Of a stretch of 64,000 nucleotides of DNA, positions 47,569-56,690 are shown piece by piece; position 1 is the stretch's first letter; every line of letters starts with the position of its first letter. Source of the stretch: Saccharofermentans sp. (GTDB lineage: Bacteria; Bacillota; Clostridia; Saccharofermentanales; Saccharofermentanaceae); NCBI GenBank assembly GCA_024683485.1, contig JAIKYD010000040.1, positions 1 to 64,000 on the forward strand. The letters run 5' to 3'. The notes under the pieces are model-generated. The model saw nothing but the letters and a program-made list of their open reading frames with translations. It was not told the origin of the DNA and ran no database searches. The translations under genes were made by a program, and so were the position numbers.

Positions 47569-49533
47569 TTACGACTCTCTTTTAAATCCCGCGATCATAT
47601 CATCATAGGCATTTACTACATCTTCCGTAAGTTTAAGGGAATCATATTGCTGGACTTCATAAGTCAGGTCGTCAAAATGGACCAGATTCTCGTGCACTCT
47701 GGCTTTTGACCTGATCAGTTTGCGTTCCTCTTTAAGAGCACTTATCTCTGCTGCTATGTTCTTTGCTTCTTCCGAGTCTTTATCGAGTTCTTTCCGCTTT
47801 CTGCCAAGCTCTTCTAATTTCAGACCGATCGAATCCAGTCTCTCCTTGAGCTCACCTTCAGGACATGAATATCCAAGGGTTCTCGTATACATATCCCATC
47901 TCATATGTTCATAGATAAGCCATGGATCTGTCTGCCCCGTTACTGACATATCCAGTCCCAGTTCCCGGATCAGTTCTAACTTATATCTATAACTCAACGT
48001 CCTTGCATATACAGAATGACGGTCATATTCACTGTTGCAGTATTCCCGCCAGGTAGTATTCGAATTGCGTTCTTTCTGCCTTGCATCATGTATCTTCTCA
48101 CTCAGGCTTTCTATATCCGACATGGAAATGAATGAATAACTGTATACATCATGGTTCATTCCGGTTAACTGAAGACCGCTCAGCAAATTTCCGTTCCACA
48201 TCTCAGTTATGGAATCATCAAGAATACTGACCTGTATCTTATATCCGCCAGTCTTACTCTTCTTACGGCAGACAGAATCGATCATCAGAGCAGTTCTGAT
48301 ATTCTTCAGATCATCTCCGATATTTACATAAGCAAAAGTAAAGTCACTATGCTCATCGATTATCTCTTCAAGACGGAATGATTCACCGTCAATTCCGCCA
48401 ATATAATCCAGCTTATATATGGCATCTCCCCTGACATCACACTCAGACTTAACATCAGGCATAAGACGTGTAAGATAATCCGGCCTGTCCTCTTCATCAA
48501 TAATGACTATCGATGGTCTGTAGTACGGCATTTGAGACAGATGAAGTATCGTCTTCAGCATCTCAATGTTTCTGTCATTAACGCCTGCAATAAGGAACTT
48601 GATCTCCCTCTCACCATTCTTATCCCCGGTATAATTATCGAAAATCGAATTGTGAAGAAGATTATTATATGCATAGGTCTCTTCAACACGGACAAAGTTA
48701 ATATAGGAATCTGAGTTATTGTTTTTTGCAAGGAAACCGTTATACATATCCCATGGCGTATCGGATAATTCAACAAACACCTTGGTCTTAACAGTTGAAT
48801 TGCTTAACAGATCAGATATCTGTTTCAGATCGGAAAGATTATCCTGCTCTTTCTCATTAAACAGGAAAATTTCCATAGAAACGGCTTTAGAGAGATTCTT
48901 TCTGATGAATTCTTTAATGTCACCTTCAATGACCATAAATCCTTTGGAAATGATCCTGAACTTCTGGTCATCAGATAATTCTGTCCCGGATTGCATAAAA
49001 ACAATAACGCTGTCATCCCTGTCAGGAACAGAATCAGCAATGTTCCAGGTCTTAAAATTGTATTCAGAGAAAACATAAAAGACTTTATTTCTGCTCCAAA
49101 ACAGTTTGAATCTCTGGTTCTTACTATCCAGAAATTTAATGACACAACCTGCAACCAATACCAGTAGGAAAAGATTAACAAGTATCGTTAATCCACCGTA
49201 GATCAAAGAGAACACAGGCTTCCCTTCATAAGCCACATTCTCATACCCGTCACCAAGCACTTTTGTAAATGACTTAAGAAGCGAACCGATACCGCTATGA
49301 AGCACATGAAGCACAAAATGATCACCGTTATATTCCAGCGTGAACTCGTATGGAGCATACAGTATCCAGCATGCCGCAAACTCAATCATCACAGCAATCT
49401 CGATCCTGTGTTTCCGCTTATTGTCACAGAATACAAGAATACCCAAAATAAACAGGATAAATCCGATTACCCCTGATACACACCAATAAATAAAGACCGA
49501 ACTGTTATCCCAAAACATATTTGCTCCGTTCAT
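47569..49533 (-). CDS. Membrane protein with ~3 N-terminal TM helices, two Rossmann/TrkA-N-like regions and C-terminal RyR-like domain
   Basis: TM segments VFIYWCVSGVIGFILFILGILVF, IAVMIEFAACWILYAPY, LIYGGLTILVNLFLLVLVAGCVI; NKVFYVFSEYNF... and EREIKFLIAGVNDRNIEMLKTIL; C-terminal DPWLIYEHMRWDMYTRTLGY...KARVHENLVHFDDLTYEVQQYDSLKLTEDVV resembles RyR-domain motifs. Confidence 0.7.
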   Translation of the reverse strand: MNGANMFWDNSSVFIYWCVSGVIGFILFILGILVFCDNKRKHRIEIAVMIEFAACWILYAPYEFTLEYNGDHFVLHVLHSGIGSLLKSFTKVLGDGYENVAYEGKPVFSLIYGGLTILVNLFLLVLVAGCVIKFLDSKNQRFKLFWSRNKVFYVFSEYNFKTWNIADSVPDRDDSVIVFMQSGTELSDDQKFRIISKGFMVIEGDIKEFIRKNLSKAVSMEIFLFNEKEQDNLSDLKQISDLLSNSTVKTKVFVELSDTPWDMYNGFLAKNNNSDSYINFVRVEETYAYNNLLHNSIFDNYTGDKNGEREIKFLIAGVNDRNIEMLKTILHLSQMPYYRPSIVIIDEEDRPDYLTRLMPDVKSECDVRGDAIYKLDYIGGIDGESFRLEEIIDEHSDFTFAYVNIGDDLKNIRTALMIDSVCRKKSKTGGYKIQVSILDDSITEMWNGNLLSGLQLTGMNHDVYSYSFISMSDIESLSEKIHDARQKERNSNTTWREYCNSEYDRHSVYARTLSYRYKLELIRELGLDMSVTGQTDPWLIYEHMRWDMYTRTLGYSCPEGELKERLDSIGLKLEELGRKRKELDKDSEEAKNIAAEISALKEERKLIRSKARVHENLVHFDDLTYEVQQYDSLKLTEDVVNAYDDMIAGFKRES

Positions 49534-51524
49534 TATTCTTCATCAAGCATTTTATCAAGTCTGTTTTTCATCTGAAGATATAACATCTGATAGAACATTC
49601 TTCCATTTCCTCTCCATGCCTTTTCCATCAATTCAACGGCCTTTTTAAGATCAGCAATTCCAGCCCTGCCTTCTTTTAACTTACTGCGCAGATCATATGC
49701 ATTTGCCAGATCAGCCATATCTTCAAAGTCCCCGGTCTGAACACAGATTATTTCCAGGATATCAACCGCCTTATTTGCATATTCTAAAAGCATTCCATCA
49801 TCTTCACCTAGATTATGCCATGCGGATGCAAGAGAATAGACAGTCCTGCCAGCAGACCGCTTTAGGCCAATAGAATCATCCAAACTCATTAAAGTATCAA
49901 AAAATCTATGTGACTCTTCAAAATACCCGGCTGCTCTCTGTAATCTTTCACGGCATTTACCGGGATCATCAAAATCTTCCTCATTATAATCCACAAGCGA
50001 GAGCTGACCCTTCTTATACAGGTTTTCCCCGTAGTTTGCTGCCATATCAACTTCATACCCGTAGGTTTGGCAATAGTTCTCTATGCAGTCACAACCCTTA
50101 TCAAGAATCTCTATACGTGTTTTATTAGAAGCACCATCATATTCTGATACTTCGAAAAGAAGATTATAGTATTCAATCAGCTTCCTGGAATAATATTCCG
50201 GATCAGTTTTCCTGCATAGTGCGATATTCTGATATCCGCCGTTCAGCCATCCCTTAGTCGTGTCAAGCATCTTTTCCAAAACATCTTCAACATTACTTTC
50301 AACTGGTTGATTATTTGCAGAGGTTAAAACCGGTCTCCCGCGAAGCTCAACATATTGATCAATAAACAATCTGACCATAACAAAGATCTCTTCTGACAGA
50401 CATTTATAATCAGGTTCAACCTTATTTCTGTTAATGTTTACGAGGTGACCATAATACTTGAATTGCCAATTATTTGCTTTATCAAGATCCTTAGTTCTTC
50501 TGTTTCCATATCTGTAATATGCAACCAGCTGCTTATATGCATCTTCCGAGCCCTCATCTGCAGCTTTAGATAAATGTTCCAATGCATAACCGGAATTCTT
50601 TTCAGCAAGTATGCCATTCAGGAATGCCATACCAATACAATAATCTTTCTCGCATTTTTCCGTGTTATTTACATCATCAGGCAAACCGGATGAAATAATA
50701 GCTTCACTTATACTCTGTTCATCCAACTGAACAAGCTTTGGCAGGTTAATGAATTTAGACAGGAGATCAGTTTTATCAGTTTCAACAGCTTCGACAGGTA
50801 TTATCTTCTTGCCATTATTTACAGAATCCGGATACTCATGAACCATGACATAATTTCCATCCTCCAAAACAGAAGGAGTAACCAAAAGCATAACAATATC
50901 ACTGTTTTCCAGTTCGTTCTTTATCGCCAGATTATATTCTTCCCCCGGCACCAGAAATTCATCAAACCAGATCGCGACATCTCTTAACCTCTCGTCAGCA
51001 TGAACAGCCTTCATTATCTTCAAAGCATATTCCCTGTCTTTCTTGCGGTAGCTCAAAAACACTCTCGCTCTCACAGAATCCGATATCCGTTGCCTTAGAG
51101 AAGAATCGGCTAAAACCGAGTCAAGAAACAGCTTTAGTTTATCTTTAAACGGCAGTTCAGTAGCATCTTTCTCGAAAATATTGAGCGACTGCATTTTGCC
51201 AAAGTATTGCTCAAACAAAGTTCTGTTCAATCCCTGCAAAATTAACGGGAGAACAGGAATGCCGTTTTGATTTGCCAGATTGATCTCACGGTTTATATAC
51301 GGATCACTGTTAAACTTATCCTGGGAAACAGGAAAAACAAAGATATTCATGTGATTTAGAGAATCATCCTCATCTTCAGTTTCTCTGCAAAACATTACTG
51401 TATCCGCTCTTACAGAAAGAATCATCTCACAAACACGCTTGAAGAGTTCTTCATTGTCTTTGCAGCAGGCAATATAAATCTTGGGTTTATTTTGTATCTG
51501 AGCATTTGGAGGATATATTCTCAT
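49533..51524 (-). CDS. Tandem TIR-like domain protein with Sel1/TPR-like C-terminal region
   Basis: Canonical TIR ARVFLSYRKKDREYALKIMKAV...IWFDEFLVPGEEYNLAIKNELENSDIVMLLVTPSVLEDGNYVMVHEY...KKIIPVEAV, preceded by a divergent TIR-like KIYIACCKDNEELFKRV...NIFVFPVSQDKF..PYINREINLANQNGIPVLPLI; Sel1-like GYALEHLSKAADEGSEDAYKQLVAYYRYG. Start at MRIYPPNAQ (51524). Confidence 0.82.
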   Translation of the reverse strand: MRIYPPNAQIQNKPKIYIACCKDNEELFKRVCEMILSVRADTVMFCRETEDEDDSLNHMNIFVFPVSQDKFNSDPYINREINLANQNGIPVLPLILQGLNRTLFEQYFGKMQSLNIFEKDATELPFKDKLKLFLDSVLADSSLRQRISDSVRARVFLSYRKKDREYALKIMKAVHADERLRDVAIWFDEFLVPGEEYNLAIKNELENSDIVMLLVTPSVLEDGNYVMVHEYPDSVNNGKKIIPVEAVETDKTDLLSKFINLPKLVQLDEQSISEAIISSGLPDDVNNTEKCEKDYCIGMAFLNGILAEKNSGYALEHLSKAADEGSEDAYKQLVAYYRYGNRRTKDLDKANNWQFKYYGHLVNINRNKVEPDYKCLSEEIFVMVRLFIDQYVELRGRPVLTSANNQPVESNVEDVLEKMLDTTKGWLNGGYQNIALCRKTDPEYYSRKLIEYYNLLFEVSEYDGASNKTRIEILDKGCDCIENYCQTYGYEVDMAANYGENLYKKGQLSLVDYNEEDFDDPGKCRERLQRAAGYFEESHRFFDTLMSLDDSIGLKRSAGRTVYSLASAWHNLGEDDGMLLEYANKAVDILEIICVQTGDFEDMADLANAYDLRSKLKEGRAGIADLKKAVELMEKAWRGNGRMFYQMLYLQMKNRLDKMLDEE

Positions 51525-51560
51525 TAGCCATACCTCAAAAACAATTGATAAGACTTTTCT

Positions 51561-51607
51561 ATCATAACAGACTTGTGTTCCATAAAAAACAATTTGCCGG
51601 AACACAA
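51561..51607 (-). promoter_or_regulatory. Putative promoter (-10 TATGAT) and 9-bp inverted repeat upstream of the tandem-TIR gene
   Basis: -10-like hexamer TATGAT (forward ATCATA, 51561-51566); perfect arms TTGTGTTCC (51573-51581) and GGAACACAA (51599-51607). Confidence 0.45.
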
Positions 51608-51616
51608 AGAATAAAG

Positions 51617-51649
51617 AGGCTGTCTCAAAACAAAGTACTGAGACAGCCT
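51617..51649 (-). terminator. Hairpin terminator downstream of pheT
   Basis: AGGCTGTCTCA-gtactttgttt-TGAGACAGCCT followed by T-rich sequence. Confidence 0.65.
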
Positions 51650-51676
51650 GTATTATTCCGTTAACTGCTTATAACC

Positions 51677-54091
51677 TTACGACCGGAGTGTTACGCCGTA
51701 TTTCTCATTAAGATTATTCAGGATCGATGTGACAAAACCATCGATAACTTCAGGTGTGAATTCCTCATCCTTCGGCGTAAATACAACACTGAACGCAAGA
51801 CTCTTCTTGTTTCCGAGCTGTATTCCCTCATAAATATCAAAGAGTTCTATTTTCGATATATACCCGCATGAAGCCTTGATCTCCTTCTCGACCGCAGCAC
51901 ATGAGACCGATTTATCCATAACGAAGCAGAAATCACGCTTCTCCTCGAGGAACTTCGGAAGCGGTACAAACTTTCTTTCCTTGCCATAGTACTTGCTCAG
52001 TATCCTTAGATCGATCTCAGCAACATAAGCCGGAACTCTCATATCGAGTTCATCACAGATCTCATAGAGTACCTGACCCAGATAACCGACCTCTTCACCG
52101 TTGCAGATGACCTTGGCGGTTCTGCCGGGATGGAGGAACGGCTTAGAATCCTTCTCATAATCGAATTCAACATCCAGCGAATCAGCTATAACTGATACGA
52201 GGCCCTTTAAAGTAAAGAAATCTTCTTTCTCGCCGAAAACACCGATGCAAATCGTCTCACGCTCATCAGGATATTCTGTTAAAGGCAGCTCCTTCGGAAT
52301 GAACTTATTGCCCATCTCATAGATACGGCCGGACAGGATTCCGTTCTTCTGGTTACGTGCCATGGCCTTGATCATCTGTGGAGCAAGCGTCGTACGCATC
52401 AGGGAAAGATCAATATTGATAGGATTCATGATCTTGATCGCGAATCTCTCGGGAGCATCCTCCGGAAGTCTCAAAAGATCAAAGTCGGACGGCGAGAAAA
52501 ACGAATAATGTACACCTTCGTCAGCTCCGGCTGCGCAAAGATCACGCTTGATCTTGAGTTCTGAACGCTGCTTTAAGTCATAACCACCGCTTGTAACCTT
52601 TGCCGTAGGGATGAATGTAGGTGTGATGTGATCGTATCCATACATTCTGATAACTTCCTCAGCAACATCCTGATAAGATTCCATATCCACACGGTAACCC
52701 GGAATAGCGATCGTCAATTCATCTCCGTTAAGCTCGGGCGCAAAATTCAGATTGGTAAGAATGCGCACGATATCTTCATCAGGAACAGTAATTCCCAAAA
52801 CTCCGTTGACCTTCTTAACACTAACCGTCAGCTTCCAAGGCTCGATCGAATTGCCGGTATTAACATCGAAAGCGGTCTTGGATACTTTACCGCAGCCGAG
52901 TTCTTCGATGAGGTGCAGAGCACGCTTCATAGCCATGACTGTCGTGTATTCATCAACACCCTTGGAGAATCTCATGCTTGAATCAGAGACCTGACCAAGA
53001 GCCTTTGAACTTTTACGGATATTGTCATGCGCAAACTTTGCAGCTTCGAACATAACAGCATTTGTGGAATCAAGGATCTCTGAATTAAGACCACCCATTA
53101 TGCCTGCCAAAGCAACAGGCTTCCTGCCGTCGCAGATAACAAGATTATCTGATGTAAGAGCAAATTCCTTCTCATCAAGAGTAACGATCTTCTCGCCATT
53201 CTCAGCGCGGCGGACGTGTATCTCTCCTCCTTCCAGATACGAGTAATCGAAAGCATGCATCGGCTGGCCAAGCTCGTAAAGAACGTAATTCGTGATATCT
53301 ACAACATTTGAGATAGCAGAGCAACCGACCAAAGCGAGACGGCGCTTCATCCACGAAGGAGACTCAGCAATCTTAACATCCGAGACATAGTGTCCAATGT
53401 AGCGCGGACAAAGATCCGGGGCAGAAACACGGATATTGAAATCGATCGCAACATCGCTCTCCGTGTAATCAAGGGCGGGTTCCTTTACTGGCTTTCCAAG
53501 TACTGCCGCAACTTCTCTGGCGATACCGAAGATGCTCTGGCAGTCAGGTCTGTTTGCTGTAATGGAAACATCGAAAATATAATCGTCCAGACCCAGGATA
53601 GGCTTAACGTCTGCACCCGGAACAGAGTCTTCAGGAAGCACGAGAAGTCCGTTATAACCTGCACCCGGAAACATATCCTCAGTAACACCTATCTCAACAC
53701 CAGAACAGAGCATACCGAACGAATCGTAACCGCGGAGCTTGCCCTGACCGATCGTCATGAGTCCTTCAACTGTCTTATGGTCTTTTGCCGTAGCATAAAC
53801 CTGTGCACCGATCAAAGCCAAAGGATATTTGCCGCCTGCAGCAACATTATCCGCACCGCAGCAGATCTGCAAAACGCCATTCTCACCTGCATCAACAGTG
53901 CAAAGGTGAAGATGTGTGCCCTCAATAGCTTCACAGGTCTTAACTTCTCCGACAACGACCTTGCTGATATCCTTACCTACTTCGTACTTTTCTTCCACTT
54001 CGAAGCCGCAGCTGAAAAGCTTATTCTCAAGCTCGTCAGGTGTGACATCTATATCCACATATTCTTTAAGCCAGCTTAATGGTACTAACAT
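51677..54091 (-). CDS. pheT: Phenylalanyl-tRNA synthetase beta subunit
   Basis: MLVPLSWLKEYVDIDVTPDEL, ITANRPDCQSIFGIAREVAAV, ISNVVDITNYVLYELGQPMHAFD. Confidence 0.97.
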   Translation of the reverse strand: MLVPLSWLKEYVDIDVTPDELENKLFSCGFEVEEKYEVGKDISKVVVGEVKTCEAIEGTHLHLCTVDAGENGVLQICCGADNVAAGGKYPLALIGAQVYATAKDHKTVEGLMTIGQGKLRGYDSFGMLCSGVEIGVTEDMFPGAGYNGLLVLPEDSVPGADVKPILGLDDYIFDVSITANRPDCQSIFGIAREVAAVLGKPVKEPALDYTESDVAIDFNIRVSAPDLCPRYIGHYVSDVKIAESPSWMKRRLALVGCSAISNVVDITNYVLYELGQPMHAFDYSYLEGGEIHVRRAENGEKIVTLDEKEFALTSDNLVICDGRKPVALAGIMGGLNSEILDSTNAVMFEAAKFAHDNIRKSSKALGQVSDSSMRFSKGVDEYTTVMAMKRALHLIEELGCGKVSKTAFDVNTGNSIEPWKLTVSVKKVNGVLGITVPDEDIVRILTNLNFAPELNGDELTIAIPGYRVDMESYQDVAEEVIRMYGYDHITPTFIPTAKVTSGGYDLKQRSELKIKRDLCAAGADEGVHYSFFSPSDFDLLRLPEDAPERFAIKIMNPINIDLSLMRTTLAPQMIKAMARNQKNGILSGRIYEMGNKFIPKELPLTEYPDERETICIGVFGEKEDFFTLKGLVSVIADSLDVEFDYEKDSKPFLHPGRTAKVICNGEEVGYLGQVLYEICDELDMRVPAYVAEIDLRILSKYYGKERKFVPLPKFLEEKRDFCFVMDKSVSCAAVEKEIKASCGYISKIELFDIYEGIQLGNKKSLAFSVVFTPKDEEFTPEVIDGFVTSILNNLNEKYGVTLRS

Positions 54092-54111
54092 AGTTTCTGC
54101 CTCCTTTTGCC

Positions 54112-55155
54112 TTAGTCATCGATCTGTTCAAGCACGCGAAGATCTGACTCAAACAACAGTTTTATATTGTTGATGCCGTACTTGAGCATGGCAATACGAT
54201 CGATTCCGATTCCGAAAGCCAGACCGCTGTATTTGTCACTGTCGATACCGCAGCCTTCAAGAACTTTCTTGTTGACCACACCCGCACCGAGAACCTCGAT
54301 CCAGCCTGTTCCCTTACAGAGCTTGCAGCCCTTCCCGCCACACTGGAAGCAGCTTACATCAACTTCAACAGAAGGCTCCGTGAATGGGAAATATGAAGGA
54401 CGGAGACGTGTTCTGGTCTCTTCTCCGAATATTTTCTTAACAAATACATCGAGCATACCCTGAAGATCGCAAAGCGTGATGCCCTCATCTACAACGAGTC
54501 CTTCCATCTGTGAGAACATCGGGGAGTGTGTTGCATCGTCATCGGATCTGAAAACCTTACCGGGTGAGATGATCTTGATCGGAGGTTTCTGTGATTCCAT
54601 AACATGAACCTGACCTGCAGATGTTTGTGTTCTCAAAAGGAACTCAGGGCTTAAATAGAAAGTATCCTGCATATCACGTGATGGATGATCCTGAGGAATA
54701 TTAAGAGCCGTGAAATTATAGTGATCAGTCTCTATCTCATTTCCCTCATAAACCGAGAAACCCATTGAACCGAAGATATCAACGATCTGGTTTCTTACCT
54801 GGGTATTAGGATGGAGATATCCTTTCTTAAGTTTCTTCTCAGGCAGGGTAACATCAATGGTCTCAGCTTCATAACGCGCCTTCTGCTCAGCGGCTTTGAA
54901 CTGAGCATCCAAAGTATCGAATTTATCCTGAGCCCAGTTTCTGATCTCGTTGACCATCTTTCCGTAATCGGCCTTGAGTTCTTTAGGGATCTTGCCCATC
55001 TCCTTCATAAGAGATCCGATCTTGCCTTCCTTTGAGTCCATGACACTCTTTCTGTACTCAAATATCCCTTTTGAGCTGTTGATCTCTGTAAGATCACTCT
55101 CGATCTTGCTCCTGATCCCGGACAGCTTCTCTTTTAATTCGTTTAGTTCAGTCAT
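54112..55155 (-). CDS. pheS: Phenylalanyl-tRNA synthetase alpha subunit
   Basis: [67 protein letters not shown]. Start at MTELNEL. Confidence 0.97.
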   Translation of the reverse strand: MTELNELKEKLSGIRSKIESDLTEINSSKGIFEYRKSVMDSKEGKIGSLMKEMGKIPKELKADYGKMVNEIRNWAQDKFDTLDAQFKAAEQKARYEAETIDVTLPEKKLKKGYLHPNTQVRNQIVDIFGSMGFSVYEGNEIETDHYNFTALNIPQDHPSRDMQDTFYLSPEFLLRTQTSAGQVHVMESQKPPIKIISPGKVFRSDDDATHSPMFSQMEGLVVDEGITLCDLQGMLDVFVKKIFGEETRTRLRPSYFPFTEPSVEVDVSCFQCGGKGCKLCKGTGWIEVLGAGVVNKKVLEGCGIDSDKYSGLAFGIGIDRIAMLKYGINNIKLLFESDLRVLEQIDD

Positions 55156-55189
55156 GTTCTCCTCCTCCTTACACATTTTCGCCGAAGAT

Positions 55190-55468
55190 TATAAAAATCC
55201 CATGGCAACTGTTAATTGCCATGGGACGAATAAGCATTATTTGCACCTTCGCGGTACCACCCATGTTCGGAAGTTTCTATAAACTATCCGCACTTTAAAA
55301 GCGCCGTAATGCTGCGCCATACATCTGCTTAGTCAGTAGTAATTACCGTTTCCGCAAGAATGCTCCAGTGTTGAAATTCATCTTAATACCCCGGGATCGT
55401 GCTTTCAGCCGGTGACACGACTCTCTTTTCCTGTCATAGTAAGACTACTTACGCACCTTCATTGCATT
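55190..55468 (-). promoter_or_regulatory. T-box riboswitch leader of pheST with intrinsic terminator
   Basis: T-box sequence GGGTGGTACCGCGAAGGTGC (55251-55262 core, minus strand) followed by terminator CCCATGGCAATTAACAGTTGCCATGGGATTTTTAT; -10-like TATAAC near 55476-55481. Confidence 0.9.
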
Positions 55469-55516
55469 GCCTATTGTTATATGAAAAACCAAAAAAGTCA
55501 AGCAAACAGAGCCTTC

Positions 55517-56176
55517 TTACATATCAAAGAAGGGATTGTTCGCGATTTCATAGCCGACAGTCGAAGCAGGGCCATGACCCGGATAGATCCTTAGTTCAGG
55601 ATCGAGTTTGCTAATACGTCTTATGGAATCAACCATTTCCTTTGCTGATCCCCCCGGCATATCCGTACGGCCTACCGATCCGCAGAACACGGTATCACCG
55701 GTAAAGAGCAGCTCATCTCCTTCATTGTTTACAAGAAAACATACACTTCCCCTTGTATGTCCGGGTGTCTCGAAAACCTTGATCTCAATATCACTGTCTT
55801 TATATATGTTTTGTCCGTACATGCCGGCAACATTGGTAAACTTAAAATTGTAAAGGACCTGATATCCGTCCATATAGGAACAGTTCATGTATCCGTTGAC
55901 CAAAAGATCCTTATCGTTACTGCTGAAAAAGACCTTGGCTGTCGGATATGCATCCTGCCATTCATCAATATATTTGATGTGATCGTGGTGACCATGAGTG
56001 ATAAGGATACCTTTCAAATGGCATTCGCCCTTTGAAAGTCCGGGCAGTTCAGCAAATACCTCTGCCTTCTCTGGTGAAACAGAAGGATCTACAACAATAA
56101 TACCGGTCTGGCCGGTGATTAGATACATATTTGATTCGAGAGGTCCCAGCGGGACAGTAATCAGCCTGCGTTCCAT
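55517..56176 (-). CDS. MBL-fold metallohydrolase (glyoxalase II-like)
   Basis: ITHGHHDHIKYI (HxHxDH), FETPGHTRGSVCF, LLFTGDTVFCGSVGRTDMPGG, YPGHGPAST. Confidence 0.92.
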   Translation of the reverse strand: MERRLITVPLGPLESNMYLITGQTGIIVVDPSVSPEKAEVFAELPGLSKGECHLKGILITHGHHDHIKYIDEWQDAYPTAKVFFSSNDKDLLVNGYMNCSYMDGYQVLYNFKFTNVAGMYGQNIYKDSDIEIKVFETPGHTRGSVCFLVNNEGDELLFTGDTVFCGSVGRTDMPGGSAKEMVDSIRRISKLDPELRIYPGHGPASTVGYEIANNPFFDM

Positions 56177-56553
56177 TCGCGGTAATCAAGAGCTCCGCTT
56201 TCTATAGCGGTAATAAGGATCTCTGCGGATGCTATATTGGTCGCATAAGGAATAGTATTCTGGTCACAAACATCCAAAAGCTCAAACGGATTGGATTCTC
56301 CAACCTGACGTCCGTCTCTTAAATAGATAACACAGTCAATTCCGTTATACTCAGCTCTTGAAGCGAGTTGCTCAAAGCCGCTGGAATAATCTACGGAAAG
56401 TCCCGAGACATCAAGATCCGCAGCAGATTTGAGGAGTTTGGCCGTGTTGTAAACGGAGATGAGCTGATGTTTCTCAAGCAAAGGCTTATAGGCAATGCAG
56501 AAATTGACCAGAAGCTCGGTCTTCCTGTTGTCGGCCATCAAAACTATTTTCAT
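56161..56553 (-). CDS. Methylglyoxal synthase-like fold protein lacking canonical catalytic residues
   Basis: MKIVLMADNRKTELLVNFCIAYKPLLEKHQLISVYNTAKLL...CVIYLRDG...NTIPYATNIASAEILITAIE follows the MgsA pattern, but the AHD, GGDQQIG and DPL..PH motifs are altered. Start at MKIVLMADN (GGGAG RBS). Confidence 0.75.
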   Translation of the reverse strand: MKIVLMADNRKTELLVNFCIAYKPLLEKHQLISVYNTAKLLKSAADLDVSGLSVDYSSGFEQLASRAEYNGIDCVIYLRDGRQVGESNPFELLDVCDQNTIPYATNIASAEILITAIESGALDYREWNAG

Positions 56554-56690
56554 CCGAAATCTCCCATTAAAACAGATAAACAAATTGTACAGTAAAACGC
56601 ATTTTAGAGCAACAGTATTTATAACAAACTCACAAATTAGCAGAATAGGAATTACGTCTGGGCAAAACAACTCGTGCAAATCAAAGCATT

